DNA of 64,000 nt from Micrococcus sp. EYE_212 (GCF_023147585.1 NZ_JAHXOZ010000003.1:62001-126000); one strand, 5' to 3'; numbered from the stretch's first letter, positions 30,796-41,554 are shown. Numbers and translations are program-made. Notes: generated from the sequence alone by a model not told the origin.

Positions 30796-30811
30796 ATCCT
30801 ACGGCGTCGGC

Positions 30812-32101
30812 TCAGGCGCGGTGGGATCCCTCGGCCCGGCCCGGGTCGTCCTCGAGCTCGGCGTCGAGGTCCCGGGCGACCTGGCGCTCGATCGCGCCCG
30901 TCACGGCCGCGGGCTCGGCGACGGAGTGGGCGGCCGCCTCCTCGAGGGCGTCCGCGTGCGCGGTCGTGAAGCGCTTCTCCGGGTGCCGCTGCAGGCGGAT
31001 GAGGGAGGAGAGGCGCATGCGCAGGGTCCGCTCGGCGGAGAGCTCCCCGCGGTGGGTCAGCCACCAGGCCACCAGGACCACGGTCAGGAGCAGGCCGAGG
31101 TAGCCCAGCAACGGGTAGACCACGTTCATCAGGGTGCCGAAGCCGAGGAAGCTCACCGCGAAGCCCACCAGGGTGACGGCGATGAACGCGGGGCGGTAGC
31201 GGTCGGGGCGGTCCGCCGAGATGCGCCGGCCCAGGGCGTAGAACATGCCGATGGCCGAGTTGTAGATCATGGCGTAGATGACCGCCAGCATGGCCCACCC
31301 CAGCACGGGGTGGAACGCGCCGAAGAGCTCGAGCATGGGCACGGAGGCGTGCCCGATCCGGTCGAAGTTCAGGTAGAGCAGCACGCCCGCCATGACCATG
31401 AGGACCGTGTAGAGCAGTCCGCCGGCGAGCCCGCCGAAGAACGCCTCGCGCGGGTTGGTGATGGAGCCGCCGATGACGAGGCACATGGACACGGCCATCA
31501 CGAGGACGAGTCCGGTGTAGTTCAGGGCCGAGAGCCACCACGGGTTGATGGGGGTGGCGGTCTGGGCCGCCATCGCCTCGTTGGTGGTGAAGGAGCCGTC
31601 CAGGGTGAGCACCGTGGCGAGGAACGCCCCCACGACGGCGACCACGACGAACGGCGTGAGCCCGGAGATGATGGAGGAGACCTTCTCCACGTCCAGCAGG
31701 CCGGTGACGATCACGAGCGCCGTCATGATGGCGGCGCCCGCCCAGGTCGGCCACCCGAGCTGCTGGTGCATGGTCGCGCCGGCACCGGCCAGCATCACGA
31801 AGCCGATCGCGAAGAGCGTGATGGAGACGCTGACGTCCAGGATGCGGGCGATCACCGGGTGGGTCACGCTGCGGAACACGGCCTTGTGCTCGTTGGCCAG
31901 GAAGGCGCTGCCGAGCTGAAGGATCACCGCGCCGCCCACGGCCACGAGGACGCCGGCGAGGATCGCCCCCCAGATGCCGATCTCGCCGAACCCGACGAAG
32001 TACTGGATCACCTCGGCGCCGGTGGCGAAGCCCGCCCCGACGACAAGGCCGACGAAGGCGAGTGCGATCTTGGCCGATCTGAACACGGCGGAGTTCTGCA
32101 T
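30812..32101 (-). CDS. YkvI-family membrane protein
   Basis: A 429-residue polytopic protein of the YkvI family (COG3949), distantly like amino-acid and neurotransmitter-sodium symporters. About ten hydrophobic segments span residues 5-365, beginning AKIALAFVGLVVGAGFATGAEVIQYF, with the family's GAGFATGxE signature. A soluble C-terminal tail of about 75 residues is acidic and Ala/Glu-rich. The substrate is unknown. The ATG at 32101 follows GAGGAAC; an ATG four codons earlier (32113) is an alternative. Same strand as the broken glpK, 133 bases downstream. Confidence 0.83.
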   Translation of the reverse strand: MQNSAVFRSAKIALAFVGLVVGAGFATGAEVIQYFVGFGEIGIWGAILAGVLVAVGGAVILQLGSAFLANEHKAVFRSVTHPVIARILDVSVSITLFAIGFVMLAGAGATMHQQLGWPTWAGAAIMTALVIVTGLLDVEKVSSIISGLTPFVVVAVVGAFLATVLTLDGSFTTNEAMAAQTATPINPWWLSALNYTGLVLVMAVSMCLVIGGSITNPREAFFGGLAGGLLYTVLMVMAGVLLYLNFDRIGHASVPMLELFGAFHPVLGWAMLAVIYAMIYNSAIGMFYALGRRISADRPDRYRPAFIAVTLVGFAVSFLGFGTLMNVVYPLLGYLGLLLTVVLVAWWLTHRGELSAERTLRMRLSSLIRLQRHPEKRFTTAHADALEEAAAHSVAEPAAVTGAIERQVARDLDAELEDDPGRAEGSHRA

Positions 32102-32234
32102 GGGGTTCCTCATCCTCGGGGGCAGGGCGCGGCACACCGAGGTCGATCCCCCGGTACGGCCTCCGCAAGGGTAGTGGCGGGCCCGGGGGTCCGCCCAGGA
32201 AGCACGGGCGCTGGGCGCCGCCCTGTGCGCGGTC

Positions 32235-33588
32235 TCACGCCCAGCCGAGCGAGGCCTCCACCGCCCGGTGCCACCGCTCCAGCAGGCGCTCGCGCTCGCT
32301 CGCCGCCATGGCCGGCTCCCACCGGCGGTCTTCTCGCCACAGGGAGCACAGGGCGTCCTCGTCCGGCCAGACGCCGACGGCGAGTCCGGCCGCCCACGCC
32401 GCCCCCATGACGGTGGTCTCGGCCACCGCGGGGCGCACGACCGGCAGGTCCAGGATGTCCGCCTGGAACTGGAGGAGGCCCGCGTTGACGGTCATCCCGC
32501 CGTCCACGCGCAGCTCCCGGATGCGCGTCCCCGTGTCCGCCGTCAGGGCCTCGAGCAGGTCCCGGCTCTGGTAGGCCGTCGCCTCCACCGCGGCCCGGGC
32601 GAGGTGGCCGCGATGGGCGAATCCGGTCAGGCCGGCGATGAGCCCGCGGGCGTCGGCCCGCCAGTGCGGCGCGAAGAGGCCCGCGAAGGCGGGGACGATC
32701 ACCACGCCGCCGTTGTCCGGCACCGTGGCCGCGGCCGCCTCGACCTCCTCGGACGTGGAGATGATCCCGAGGCCGTCGCGAAGCCACTGCACGAGCGCCC
32801 CGGCCACGGCCACGGACCCCTCGAGGGCGTAGCGCATCGGCTCCCCCGCCCGCTGGTAGGCGACCGTGGAGACGAGGCCGTGCGCCGACGTCGGCCGCTG
32901 GGTCCCCGTGTGCTGGAGCAGGAAGCAGCCGGTCCCGTAGGTGTTCTTCGTGTCCCCGGGGCGGAAGAGCGCCTGGCCGAAGCACGCGGCCTGCTGGTCC
33001 CCCAGCACCCCGGCCACGGGGACGCCCGCCAGCGTCTCGTGGCCGGTGACCTCGCCGAGCACGCCCACCGAGGGCACGATGCGCGGCGCCATCGCCTCCC
33101 ACTCCTCGGGGTCGAGCCCGAAGAGCTCGAGCATGGGGGCGCTCCATCGCCCCGTCTCGAGGTCCATCAGGAGGGTGCGCGAGGCGTTCGTCACGTCGGT
33201 GACGTGGACCCCGCCGTGGACGCCGCCCGTGAGGTTCCACACGAGCCACGAGTCCACGGTTCCGACCCGCAGCCGCCCCGCGGCCGACAGCGCGCGGGCC
33301 TCCGGGACCTCGTCCAGGATCCAGCGGATCTTGGACGCGGAGAAGTAGGAGGCCAGGGGGAGGCCGGTGCGGGCGCGGGCCGCGGTGCGCGCGCGCCAGG
33401 GCGAGCGCGGTGAGCTCCCGGACGGCCTCCCACAGCTCCGTCGGATCGTGCTCGACCCACCCCGCGTGCGGGAAGTGCTGGACGTGCTCGCGCTGCGCAC
33501 TCGCCACCACGTGCCCGTCGGCGCCCACCACCGCCACCCGGGTCGAGGTGGTCCCCTGGTCGATCGCGACGACGGCGGTGCGGCTCAT
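32235..33588 (-). pseudogene. glpK: Glycerol kinase, broken by an internal deletion and frame change
   Basis: Two frames together spell a glycerol kinase with a hole. The start (33588, [21 protein letters not shown]) reads normally to [15 protein letters not shown]. Sense then resumes in another frame at [21 protein letters not shown] and runs to the end ([26 protein letters not shown], the C-terminal [10 protein letters not shown]). The switch lies in G/C-repetitive DNA at about 33375-33400. Compared with E. coli GlpK, some 55-60 residues are absent, including the ITNQRE segment whose Arg83 and Glu84 bind glycerol. The total span, 1354 bases, is about 160 short of a normal gene and not a multiple of three. 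A simple frameshift or sequencing error cannot explain the missing residues. The gene cannot make a working kinase. Confidence 0.85.
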
Positions 33589-33606
33589 GGGAGTGACCCT
33601 CACGGG

Positions 33607-33641
33607 CGGCGCCCCCCGCCTCGAGGAGGCGGGGGGCGCCG
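33607..33641 (-). terminator. Terminator after the PhoX-family gene
   Basis: Perfect 16-base arms (33607-33622, 33626-33641) around a GAG loop, 14 bases beyond the stop and just upstream of glpK. Confidence 0.8.
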
Positions 33642-33654
33642 TCGCGCGGGCCGG

Positions 33655-35016
33655 TCAGCGGTGGAGCTGCTTGGCCATCGGGCCGGTGATCATGTAGGTG
33701 CAGTCGCTCTGGATGTTGGCGAACAGGGCGCGACCGCCGCCGAAGCAGGGGCCGGCCCACTCGCCGCGCTCGGCGAGGTCCTTGGCCAGGGCCGAGGAGC
33801 CGGCACGCTCGGTGAACGCGACGAGGTGGTTCGGGTCCGAGCCGTCCTCGGCGATCACGACGCCGCCCCACGGGGAGACGGTGATGTTGTCCGGGGCGTC
33901 GAAGTAACTGCCCACGGCCCAGTACTCCTTGAGGGTCATGGTCTGCTCCGCGAAGGAGTAGTACATGATCATGCCCTGGTTGGCGACGGCCTCGGGGTGC
34001 TCGCCGTCCTTGACGGTGGAGAGGGTGAACCACAGGCCCTCGCCGGCGTCGTCGCTCCAGACGCCCTCGATCTTGCGGTGCGTGGTGGCGCCCGGGAACT
34101 GCTGGCGCAGGTCGGTGGTCTGCGCCTGGCGGTCGGCGCCGCCGTCGACCCAGCGGACCGGGTGGGCCACGTCAAGGTCGGCCTCGGTCAGCTGACCGTA
34201 GTGCTCGAGGGCGACGCCGTCGCGCACCAGCTGGGCGGCCTGGAGGACGCCGTCGCCCTCACCCAGCTGGGTGGCGATGCCCGGACGCAGGGTGACGCCC
34301 TGCGGTGCGGTCCAGCGGTAGAACAGGCCGCCCCTGGTGTCCTCGGTGAGGTAGGCGCTCGAGAGGTCGGCACCGATCTCGGCACCCTCCCACACGGCGC
34401 GGCCCCAGGCCTTGATGGGCAGCGGGATCTGCTGGGCCACCGGCTCGGGGAACACCTCGAAGACGTAGCCGTGGTCCTTCTGCAGGGTGTAGGCCTGGCC
34501 GTCCACGGAGCTGGTGACGGACTGCCCGGCGCGCTCGGTGGTCTCCTCACAGGCCAGCCAGGAGCCCCACGGGGTGGTGCCGCCGGCGCAGTTGCGGATG
34601 GTGCCGGAGAGGCCGACCCACTGCTGGACGAGCTCGCCCGAGCGGGAGACCTCGACGACGGTGTTGCCGCCCATGCCGGTGGGGCAGCCCGCGTCGTAGA
34701 CGGTGCCGGGGACCAGTGGCACCGGGACCTTGGCGTTCGCGCGGCACTCGTGGTTGCGCACGAGGCGGGTCACGCCGGCGCGGTCGAAGGCGCCCATGCC
34801 GTCCAGGTTGGAGGGGGTGACCCCGACGACGCGGCCGCCGCGGTCGGACAGCAGGGGCTCGACGCCGATGGTGCCGATGCGGTGGGCCTTGAAGCCGCGG
34901 GGCATCGCGACCATGCCGTCCTCGGAGAGGGCGGGCAGCTGGGCGCCGGCGGCGACGGGATCAGTGCAGGTCAGCGAGGTGGCGATCCCGCGTCCACGTG
35001 CTGAACCCCGCCACAC
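33655..35016 (-). CDS. PhoX/DUF839-family phosphatase, export signal not visible
   Basis: About 450 residues. The conserved part is clear: MPRGFKAHRIGT, VRNHECRANAK, TIRNCAGGTTPWGSWLACEETTE (a hallmark of PhoX), YLTEDTRGG and ADGSDPNHLVAF. PhoX enzymes are Ca/Fe-dependent phosphatases exported by Tat. Here the 5' end is doubtful. Candidate starts are GTG 35061, GTG 35016 and ATG 34914 (with GAGG upstream). None gives a signal peptide: residues before the conserved start read RGSARGRGIATSLTCTDPVAAG, Arg-rich without a hydrophobic core. The divergent gene's promoter begins at 35062, leaving no space for one. A 5' truncation is likely; otherwise the protein would stay in the cytoplasm. Confidence 0.72.
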   Translation of the reverse strand: MWRGSARGRGIATSLTCTDPVAAGAQLPALSEDGMVAMPRGFKAHRIGTIGVEPLLSDRGGRVVGVTPSNLDGMGAFDRAGVTRLVRNHECRANAKVPVPLVPGTVYDAGCPTGMGGNTVVEVSRSGELVQQWVGLSGTIRNCAGGTTPWGSWLACEETTERAGQSVTSSVDGQAYTLQKDHGYVFEVFPEPVAQQIPLPIKAWGRAVWEGAEIGADLSSAYLTEDTRGGLFYRWTAPQGVTLRPGIATQLGEGDGVLQAAQLVRDGVALEHYGQLTEADLDVAHPVRWVDGGADRQAQTTDLRQQFPGATTHRKIEGVWSDDAGEGLWFTLSTVKDGEHPEAVANQGMIMYYSFAEQTMTLKEYWAVGSYFDAPDNITVSPWGGVVIAEDGSDPNHLVAFTERAGSSALAKDLAERGEWAGPCFGGGRALFANIQSDCTYMITGPMAKQLHR

Positions 35017-35061
35017 GCACCGGTGAACACGTGCGGGCGCCCCGCTGCGGAGCGTGCTCAC

Positions 35062-35067
35062 TAGGCT
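35062..35067 (+). promoter_or_regulatory. Leaderless -10 box for the 35074 hydrolase
   Basis: TAGGCT ends 6 bases before the GTG at 35074. No ribosome binding site. Confidence 0.6.
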
Positions 35068-35073
35068 GGGGGC

Positions 35074-36129
35074 GTGAAGCAGAACGACGACGCCGGCAGC
35101 GGCGCCCCCGTGCCGCCCGGGCACCGGGTGCGACTCTGGGACCGGGTCCGGATCCCGCGCCCGGACGACGGGCCTGGCTCGCTGACCGGATGCCCCGCGC
35201 GGATCCCCCGACGGCGCGAGGTGACCGTCCCCGACCCCGTGGCCGGGTCCGGCGTCGACGTGGCGGTGTGGGAGTACGCACCGGTGGGCCCGGCGGACGG
35301 GTCCAGGGGCGTCGATCCCGATGCCGCCCCCCGCCTGGTCTTCGTGCACGGGTTCCGCGGTGACCACCACGGGCTCGCGCTCATCGCCGACGCGCTGCCC
35401 GAGTTCGCGATCTCCTCGATCGATCTGCCCGGCTTCGGCGCGTCCGAGGCCTTCCCCGCAGCCGAGCACTCGGTGGCGCACCACGCGGATGCGGTGGCCG
35501 CCGTCGTCCACGCGCTGGCGCTCACGGAGCCTCCCGTGCTCGTCGCCCACTCGTACGGGTCGATCGTCGCGTCCCACCTCGTGGCCCGGGACCCCTCCGC
35601 GTGGCACCGGCTCGTGCTGCTCAACCCGATCGCCGAGCCCGCCCTGGAGGCGTCGGGGTCGTGGACGGCGACGGTGGCGGCCGCCGTCGCGCAGGGCTAC
35701 TACGAGGTCGCGGCGCGTCTGCCCGAGCGCGCCGGGCGCGCCCTGCTGGGCGCGGCGCCCGTGGTGTGGGCCACCACCGTCGTCATGAGCCGAACCACGG
35801 ACAGGCGTGTCCTGGCCTACACCCATGACCAGCACCGCCGGTACTTCTCCCGCTTCGCCTCACGGCGCATGCTCTCCGAGGCCTACCGGGCCTCCACGAC
35901 GTCCACCGCCCTCGACGCCGCCGCGGGGCTCGCGCTGCCCGTGGTCCTCGTGGCGGGTGCCGAGGATCCGCTGGGATCCGTGGCCGCACAGGAGCGCCTC
36001 GCCGCCGCGATCGCCGCGGCGGGAGGGACGGCCGACCTGCAGGTGCTGCCCGGCGTGGGCCACCTGCTGCACTACGAGCGGCCGCTCGCGTGCGCGAGGC
36101 TCATCCGGGAGGCCGCGCACCCGAGGTGA
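35074..36129 (+). CDS. Alpha/beta hydrolase
   Basis: A 351-residue hydrolase without signal peptide. The catalytic triad can be read: nucleophile in VAHSYGSIVA (serine near residue 158), acid in VAGAEDPLGSV and His in VLPGVGHLLHYE. The oxyanion strand is LVFVHGFRGDHHG. An N-terminal 55 residues rich in Pro, Arg and Asp precede the fold. The pattern is like general alpha/beta hydrolases acting on small esters or C-C bonds; substrate unknown. Leaderless. It faces priA, whose stop is 45 bases away. Confidence 0.8.
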   Translation: MKQNDDAGSGAPVPPGHRVRLWDRVRIPRPDDGPGSLTGCPARIPRRREVTVPDPVAGSGVDVAVWEYAPVGPADGSRGVDPDAAPRLVFVHGFRGDHHGLALIADALPEFAISSIDLPGFGASEAFPAAEHSVAHHADAVAAVVHALALTEPPVLVAHSYGSIVASHLVARDPSAWHRLVLLNPIAEPALEASGSWTATVAAAVAQGYYEVAARLPERAGRALLGAAPVVWATTVVMSRTTDRRVLAYTHDQHRRYFSRFASRRMLSEAYRASTTSTALDAAAGLALPVVLVAGAEDPLGSVAAQERLAAAIAAAGGTADLQVLPGVGHLLHYERPLACARLIREAAHPR

Positions 36130-36174
36130 CCGGCCGTGGCGGGTCCTGGCCGGAGGCCGTGCGGGGCCGCCCGG

Positions 36175-38253
36175 CTAGAGCACCCCCGGCGGGTCCAGCC
36201 GCACGCGCACGGCCTTCTGCTCGCGGCGCGCGCTCGCCGCGGAGCGGGCCGTGCGCAGCACCGCGACCGTCTCGTCCGCGGCGGCGTAGGGGAAGAGGAG
36301 CAGCGCGCGGTGCTGGGTCTCGTCCACGGGGTCCGGCACGGGGCCGATCCACGGCAGCGGGGCTGCGTCGCCGGGACGGGCGCCCGGCTCGAGGTCGAGG
36401 GAGGGCTCGGCGTCGGGCCCCACCCGCCGCCTCTCGCGTCGCGCGGCCTCGACCAGGCCCAGGTACTCCTTCACGGCGGCGGCGTCCCCCGTCACCTCGG
36501 CGAGCCGCCCGGCGGGCGGCAGGCGCAGCTCCCGACGCTCCGCGACCTGGTGGCTCGCGAAGCCCGCGGGATCGCGCCGCACGAGGGCGCCGACGACCCC
36601 GTCGTGCTCGGCGGTCACCACCACGGTGCCCCCTTCGGACGCCGGGCGGACCAGGCACGCCGCCGCCAGCCAGCGGGCGAGCACCCGAGAGGGCACGTCG
36701 AGCCCCTCGCGCTGGAGCTGGGCGTCGCCGTCGAGGAGCAGCGCCGCCGCGTAGCCGCCGGGAGCGGTGGGCTCGGCACCCACGGTGGCCACGACGACGG
36801 CCGGCGCGTCCGTCACGGAGCCGAGGCGGTGCTGGCCGGAGGAGGCGTGGACGGGGACTCCGGGGAAGGAGCGGCCGAGCTCGTCGGCGGTCCGGTCCAC
36901 ACCGCGGGCGCCGGCGCGGACGTGCGTGCCGCCGCACTCGGTGCAGCGGAATGCCCGCTCGCGGGTGCCGCACCAGCGGCACGCGAGCTCACCGCGTTCG
37001 GCGGCGTGCCGGTCGCGGAACGCGAGCGGGCCGGAGCACTCCCGGCACCGGGCGGGGGTGCGGCACCGCTCGCAGACGAGCGCGGGGATGAACCCGGCGC
37101 GGGCCACCTGGACGAGCACCGGCCCGGGACGGGCACCGGTCAGGGCCTCGCGCGCGGCGGCCCACGCGGCGTGCGGCAGGCGGGCGCGCCGGGCGAACGG
37201 GTCGCGCGCGCTCTCCCACGCGTCCGCCGTGGCGACCACGCGCGGGCCGATCGCCCGCTGGAGCTCGCGGCCGGGACCGAGGTGCAGCAGCCAGCCGGCC
37301 TCCACGAGGCGCTGGACCGGCACAGAGCGGGAGGGGCCGGCGAAGAGGAGTGCGCAGCCCGAGGCCCGGGCCCGCTCGAGCACGACCTCGCGCACGTGGA
37401 AGTAGGGGCTGCGCGGCTCGGCGTAGGCGTCGTCGCCGTCGTCCCACATCACCACCAGTCGGAGATCCTTCAGCGGCGCCCAGGCGGCGGCGCGCGTGCC
37501 CGCGACGATCCGCACGGTGCCCTCGAGGGAGCGCAGGTGCGCACGGTACCGCGGGGTGTTCCCGTCCTCGGAGCCGATGCGGGCGTAGGCCCCCCCGCCC
37601 ACGGCGCGGTCGAGGGCGGCACACAGCCGGTCGAGGTCGCGGTGGTCGGGCACCAGCAGCAGGACGCTCCCGCCGGAGGCCGCCACGGTGCGGGCCAGCG
37701 CGGCGAGGGCCTCGGCCTCGTCCCACTCCCCCACGCGGCTCGGGACGACGGCGGCGGCCCGGACCCCGTCCCCCGCGCACGCGGCGGCGACGAAGGCGGC
37801 GCCGCCCTGGAGCGACTCCCAGACGGTGGGCTCGGCCGCCGTCGGGGCGTCGTCGTCAGAGGTCTCGACCCGGGCGACCGGGTGGTCCGCCGCCGGCTCC
37901 GCCGTGCGCGCCGCGAGGATCTCCTTCTCGACCTGCACGACCCGCGGGGGCACCGCCGCGCGCAGCACGTCCGTGACGATGCCCGCCTGCCGGGCGGCCA
38001 CGGCCCGCGCCACCGCGAGGACCTCCTCCGTCAACGGCGGGACCGCCGTGAGCACGGAGGTGAGCGCCGTCAGCTGTGCCCCCGTGACCGGCTCGGCCAC
38101 CCGGGAGACGAGCCAGCCGGTCATCTCCCGGCCGCCGAAGCGCACGCCGACCCGGGAGCCGGGCACGGCCCGCGCGTCGAGCTCGGGAGGGACGAGGTAG
38201 TCGAACTCTCGGTCCAGGTGCGGGACGGGCGTGTCCAGCAGGACGCGGGCCAC
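36175..38253 (-). CDS. priA: PriA-like primosomal protein, ATPase motifs lost
   Basis: 692 residues, related to the replication-restart helicase PriA. The N-terminal 3'-DNA-binding domain is present (MARVLLDTPVPHLDREFDYLVPPEL). The zinc region has its Cys pairs (CERCRTPARCREC, CRWCG, CTECGG). The ATPase part lacks a Walker A: no GxxGxGKT occurs, and where DEEH is expected the sequence reads VMWDDGDDAY. Loss of these motifs is known in actinobacterial PriA homologues, so this is a family trait rather than a local defect; it probably keeps a structural or DNA-binding role. GTG start with GGAGG 5 bases upstream. Downstream of metK, conserved order. Confidence 0.88.
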   Translation of the reverse strand: MARVLLDTPVPHLDREFDYLVPPELDARAVPGSRVGVRFGGREMTGWLVSRVAEPVTGAQLTALTSVLTAVPPLTEEVLAVARAVAARQAGIVTDVLRAAVPPRVVQVEKEILAARTAEPAADHPVARVETSDDDAPTAAEPTVWESLQGGAAFVAAACAGDGVRAAAVVPSRVGEWDEAEALAALARTVAASGGSVLLLVPDHRDLDRLCAALDRAVGGGAYARIGSEDGNTPRYRAHLRSLEGTVRIVAGTRAAAWAPLKDLRLVVMWDDGDDAYAEPRSPYFHVREVVLERARASGCALLFAGPSRSVPVQRLVEAGWLLHLGPGRELQRAIGPRVVATADAWESARDPFARRARLPHAAWAAAREALTGARPGPVLVQVARAGFIPALVCERCRTPARCRECSGPLAFRDRHAAERGELACRWCGTRERAFRCTECGGTHVRAGARGVDRTADELGRSFPGVPVHASSGQHRLGSVTDAPAVVVATVGAEPTAPGGYAAALLLDGDAQLQREGLDVPSRVLARWLAAACLVRPASEGGTVVVTAEHDGVVGALVRRDPAGFASHQVAERRELRLPPAGRLAEVTGDAAAVKEYLGLVEAARRERRRVGPDAEPSLDLEPGARPGDAAPLPWIGPVPDPVDETQHRALLLFPYAAADETVAVLRTARSAASARREQKAVRVRLDPPGVL

Positions 38254-38351
38254 CGGGTCCTCCGGCCAGCCCTCCGCGCTCTCGGGCAGGCGGGGCCTCG
38301 CCTCAGAGGCGGGAAGGGCGAACAGCGCGTCCGTGATGGCTCACACCCCGC

Positions 38352-39614
<1,263 letters not shown>

Positions 39615-39621
39615 GCGTCCC

Positions 39622-39627
39622 ACTCTA
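39622..39627 (-). promoter_or_regulatory. Leaderless metK -10 box
   Basis: TAGAGT on the minus strand, 7 bases before the metK ATG, in the 107-base gap after coaBC. Confidence 0.65.
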
Positions 39628-39721
39628 GAACAGCGGGCGGGCGGGGCACGGCGTCGTCCACAGCCGCGCTGCGCGCGGGCCGCGGCCGCCGCCGTGTCAC
39701 AGCCGACGTCGAGGGAGCGGG

Positions 39722-41014
39722 TCAGGGACCCGCGGCCACCTCGGCTGCCACGGCCTCGATGACGACTCCGGCCGCCTCCACCTTGGTCCCCGCGCGGTGC
39801 AGCGGTGCGCGCCCGTCCGCGAAGAGCACCGTGACCTCCGTGAGGTCCTGGCCGAACACCTTGTCCGTCCCGACCTCGTTGACCACGAGCATCTCGCAGC
39901 CCTTGCGGGCCAGCTTCGCGCGGCCGTAGTCGAGCACGGACGACGTGGCGTCCCCGGTCTCCGCCGCGAAGCCCACGATCACGGGGGCCATGGACTCCCC
40001 CGCGGCGCGCGTGCGGACGGCCGTGGCGAGCACGTCCGGGGTGCGCTCCAGCACGATGGTCGGAGCGCCGCCGTCGTCCGTCTTCTTGATCTTGGCATCG
40101 GCCACCTGCGCCGGACGGAAGTCCGCGACGGCGGCGGCCATGATGAGCACGTCGGCGTCCGCGGCCTGCGACAGGACGGCGTCGAGCAGCTCCTGCGTGG
40201 ACTCCACCCGGGTGACGTCGGCGCCCGCAGGCGGCTCGACGGACATGGCGGCGCCGATGAAGCGCACGCGCGCCCCCGCGGCCAGGGCGGCCTCGGCGAG
40301 GGCCACGCCCTGCTTGCCGGAGGAGCGGTTCCCGAGATAGCGCACGGGATCGAGCGGCTCGCGGGTGCCGCCGGCCGTGATCACGACGGTGCGCCCGGCC
40401 AGGGGGCCGTGCGGGGCCGAGTCTGCCGACGCGGCGGACGTGGACGCCGACGGGGCGGTCACGGCCGCCTCACGGTCCCTGGCGGGGGCGGCGGCGGCCG
40501 CGGCCTGGGCGGCGGCCCAGATGTCCTCGGGCTCGGGCAGGCGGCCGGGGCCGGAGTCCCGGCCGGTGAGCCGGCCGGACGCCGGCTCCACCACGGTCAC
40601 GCCGCGCTCGCGCAGCAGGGCCGTGTTGGCCCGCGTGGCGGGGTGGTGCCACATCTCCGTGTGCATGGCCGGTGCCAGCACCACGGGGCAGGTGGCCGTG
40701 AGCAGCACATTCCCCAGCAGGTCCGGCGCGAGCCCGGCAGCGGTGCGCGCGAGCAGGTCGGCCGTGGCCGGGGCCACCACCACCAGGTCGGCCGAACGGC
40801 CCACCCGGACGTGGTTCACCTCGTCCACGGCCTCGAACGTGTCCGTCCGCACGGGTCGCCCCGAGAGGGCCTCCCACGTGGGGGCGCCCACGAACTTCAG
40901 CGCGCTGGGCGTAGGGACCACGGTGACGCCGTGGCCCGCCTCCGTCATGAGACGCAGCAGGAGGGCGGACTTGTACGCGGCGATGCCGCCGCCGACCCCC
41001 AGCACGATCTCCAT
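39722..41014 (-). CDS. coaBC: Bifunctional phosphopantothenoylcysteine decarboxylase / phosphopantothenate-cysteine ligase
   Basis: Two steps of coenzyme A synthesis in one 430-residue protein. The N-terminal CoaC flavoprotein (1-170) shows [11 protein letters not shown], the active-site context [12 protein letters not shown] and [14 protein letters not shown]. An Ala/Ser-rich linker (about 165-205) is unusually long. The C-terminal CoaB ligase has [34 protein letters not shown] and IKKTDDG. The ATG lies 7 bases after the rpoZ stop without a ribosome binding site of its own, suggesting coupling. Confidence 0.95.
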   Translation of the reverse strand: MEIVLGVGGGIAAYKSALLLRLMTEAGHGVTVVPTPSALKFVGAPTWEALSGRPVRTDTFEAVDEVNHVRVGRSADLVVVAPATADLLARTAAGLAPDLLGNVLLTATCPVVLAPAMHTEMWHHPATRANTALLRERGVTVVEPASGRLTGRDSGPGRLPEPEDIWAAAQAAAAAAPARDREAAVTAPSASTSAASADSAPHGPLAGRTVVITAGGTREPLDPVRYLGNRSSGKQGVALAEAALAAGARVRFIGAAMSVEPPAGADVTRVESTQELLDAVLSQAADADVLIMAAAVADFRPAQVADAKIKKTDDGGAPTIVLERTPDVLATAVRTRAAGESMAPVIVGFAAETGDATSSVLDYGRAKLARKGCEMLVVNEVGTDKVFGQDLTEVTVLFADGRAPLHRAGTKVEAAGVVIEAVAAEVAAGP

Positions 41015-41021
41015 GGCGGGA

Positions 41022-41492
41022 TCAGGACTCCTGCGCGTCCTCGTCGGCCGGCGCGCCGGCCTCGGGCTCCGCCTGCTCGCCCTCCTCGGCGCGCATGGCC
41101 TCGCCCGCCTCGGCGATCTCGGCGGGGTCGCCCACGGGCTGGCCGGCGTCCGAGTGCTCGAGGAGCGAGAAGGGGTCGTCGTCGCCCGGGAGGGAGAAGT
41201 CGCCGAAGTCCTCGGCGGCGAGGTCGGCCGCGGGGGTGGGCTCCTGCTCCTCGCGGGAGACCAGCAGGTCCGACTCGATCTCGCGCAGCGAGATGGAGAG
41301 GGACTTCTCGTTCAGGGAGGTGTCCACGAGGGGGCCCACGTACTCGAAGAGGCCCTCGTGGAGCTGCGAGTAGTAGGCGTTGATCTGGCGAGCGCGCTTG
41401 GCGGCGAAGAGCACCAGGGCGTACTTCGAGTCCACCCGCTCCAGGAGGGAGTCGATGGGCGGGTTGACGATGCCGTCGTACTGTTCGGTCAC
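41022..41492 (-). CDS. rpoZ: RNA polymerase omega subunit with acidic tail
   Basis: 156 residues. The first 80 match omega, which helps assemble RNA polymerase: [33 protein letters not shown] and the following helix. From about residue 82 comes a tail rich in Glu, Asp, Ala and Pro ([20 protein letters not shown], ending DEDAQES), probably disordered. Actinobacterial omegas are usually near 90-110 residues, so the tail is long. Standard gmk-rpoZ-coaBC order. Confidence 0.94.
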   Translation of the reverse strand: MTEQYDGIVNPPIDSLLERVDSKYALVLFAAKRARQINAYYSQLHEGLFEYVGPLVDTSLNEKSLSISLREIESDLLVSREEQEPTPAADLAAEDFGDFSLPGDDDPFSLLEHSDAGQPVGDPAEIAEAGEAMRAEEGEQAEPEAGAPADEDAQES

Positions 41493-41554
41493 GAGTTCTC
41501 CAGAGTCTGTCGCTGTCTTGACTGGCCCGGTTCCCGCCGGGCGGCGGCCAGGTC

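Noticed and set aside
30686-30811. T-box riboswitch before leuS
   Set aside because: No T-box sequence or specifier-loop arrangement is visible; the region holds only a simple hairpin.
32235-33588. glpK break as a simple one-base sequencing error
   Set aside because: Restoring the frame would still leave about 55-60 conserved residues missing, so bases are absent, not just miscounted.
36175-38253. priA as a pseudogene because of missing Walker motifs
   Set aside because: The frame is whole at 692 codons, the zinc cysteines are kept, and loss of ATPase motifs is a known trait of actinobacterial PriA.
39615-39721. SAM riboswitch before metK
   Set aside because: The -10 box lies 7 bases from the ATG, leaving no leader for a riboswitch.
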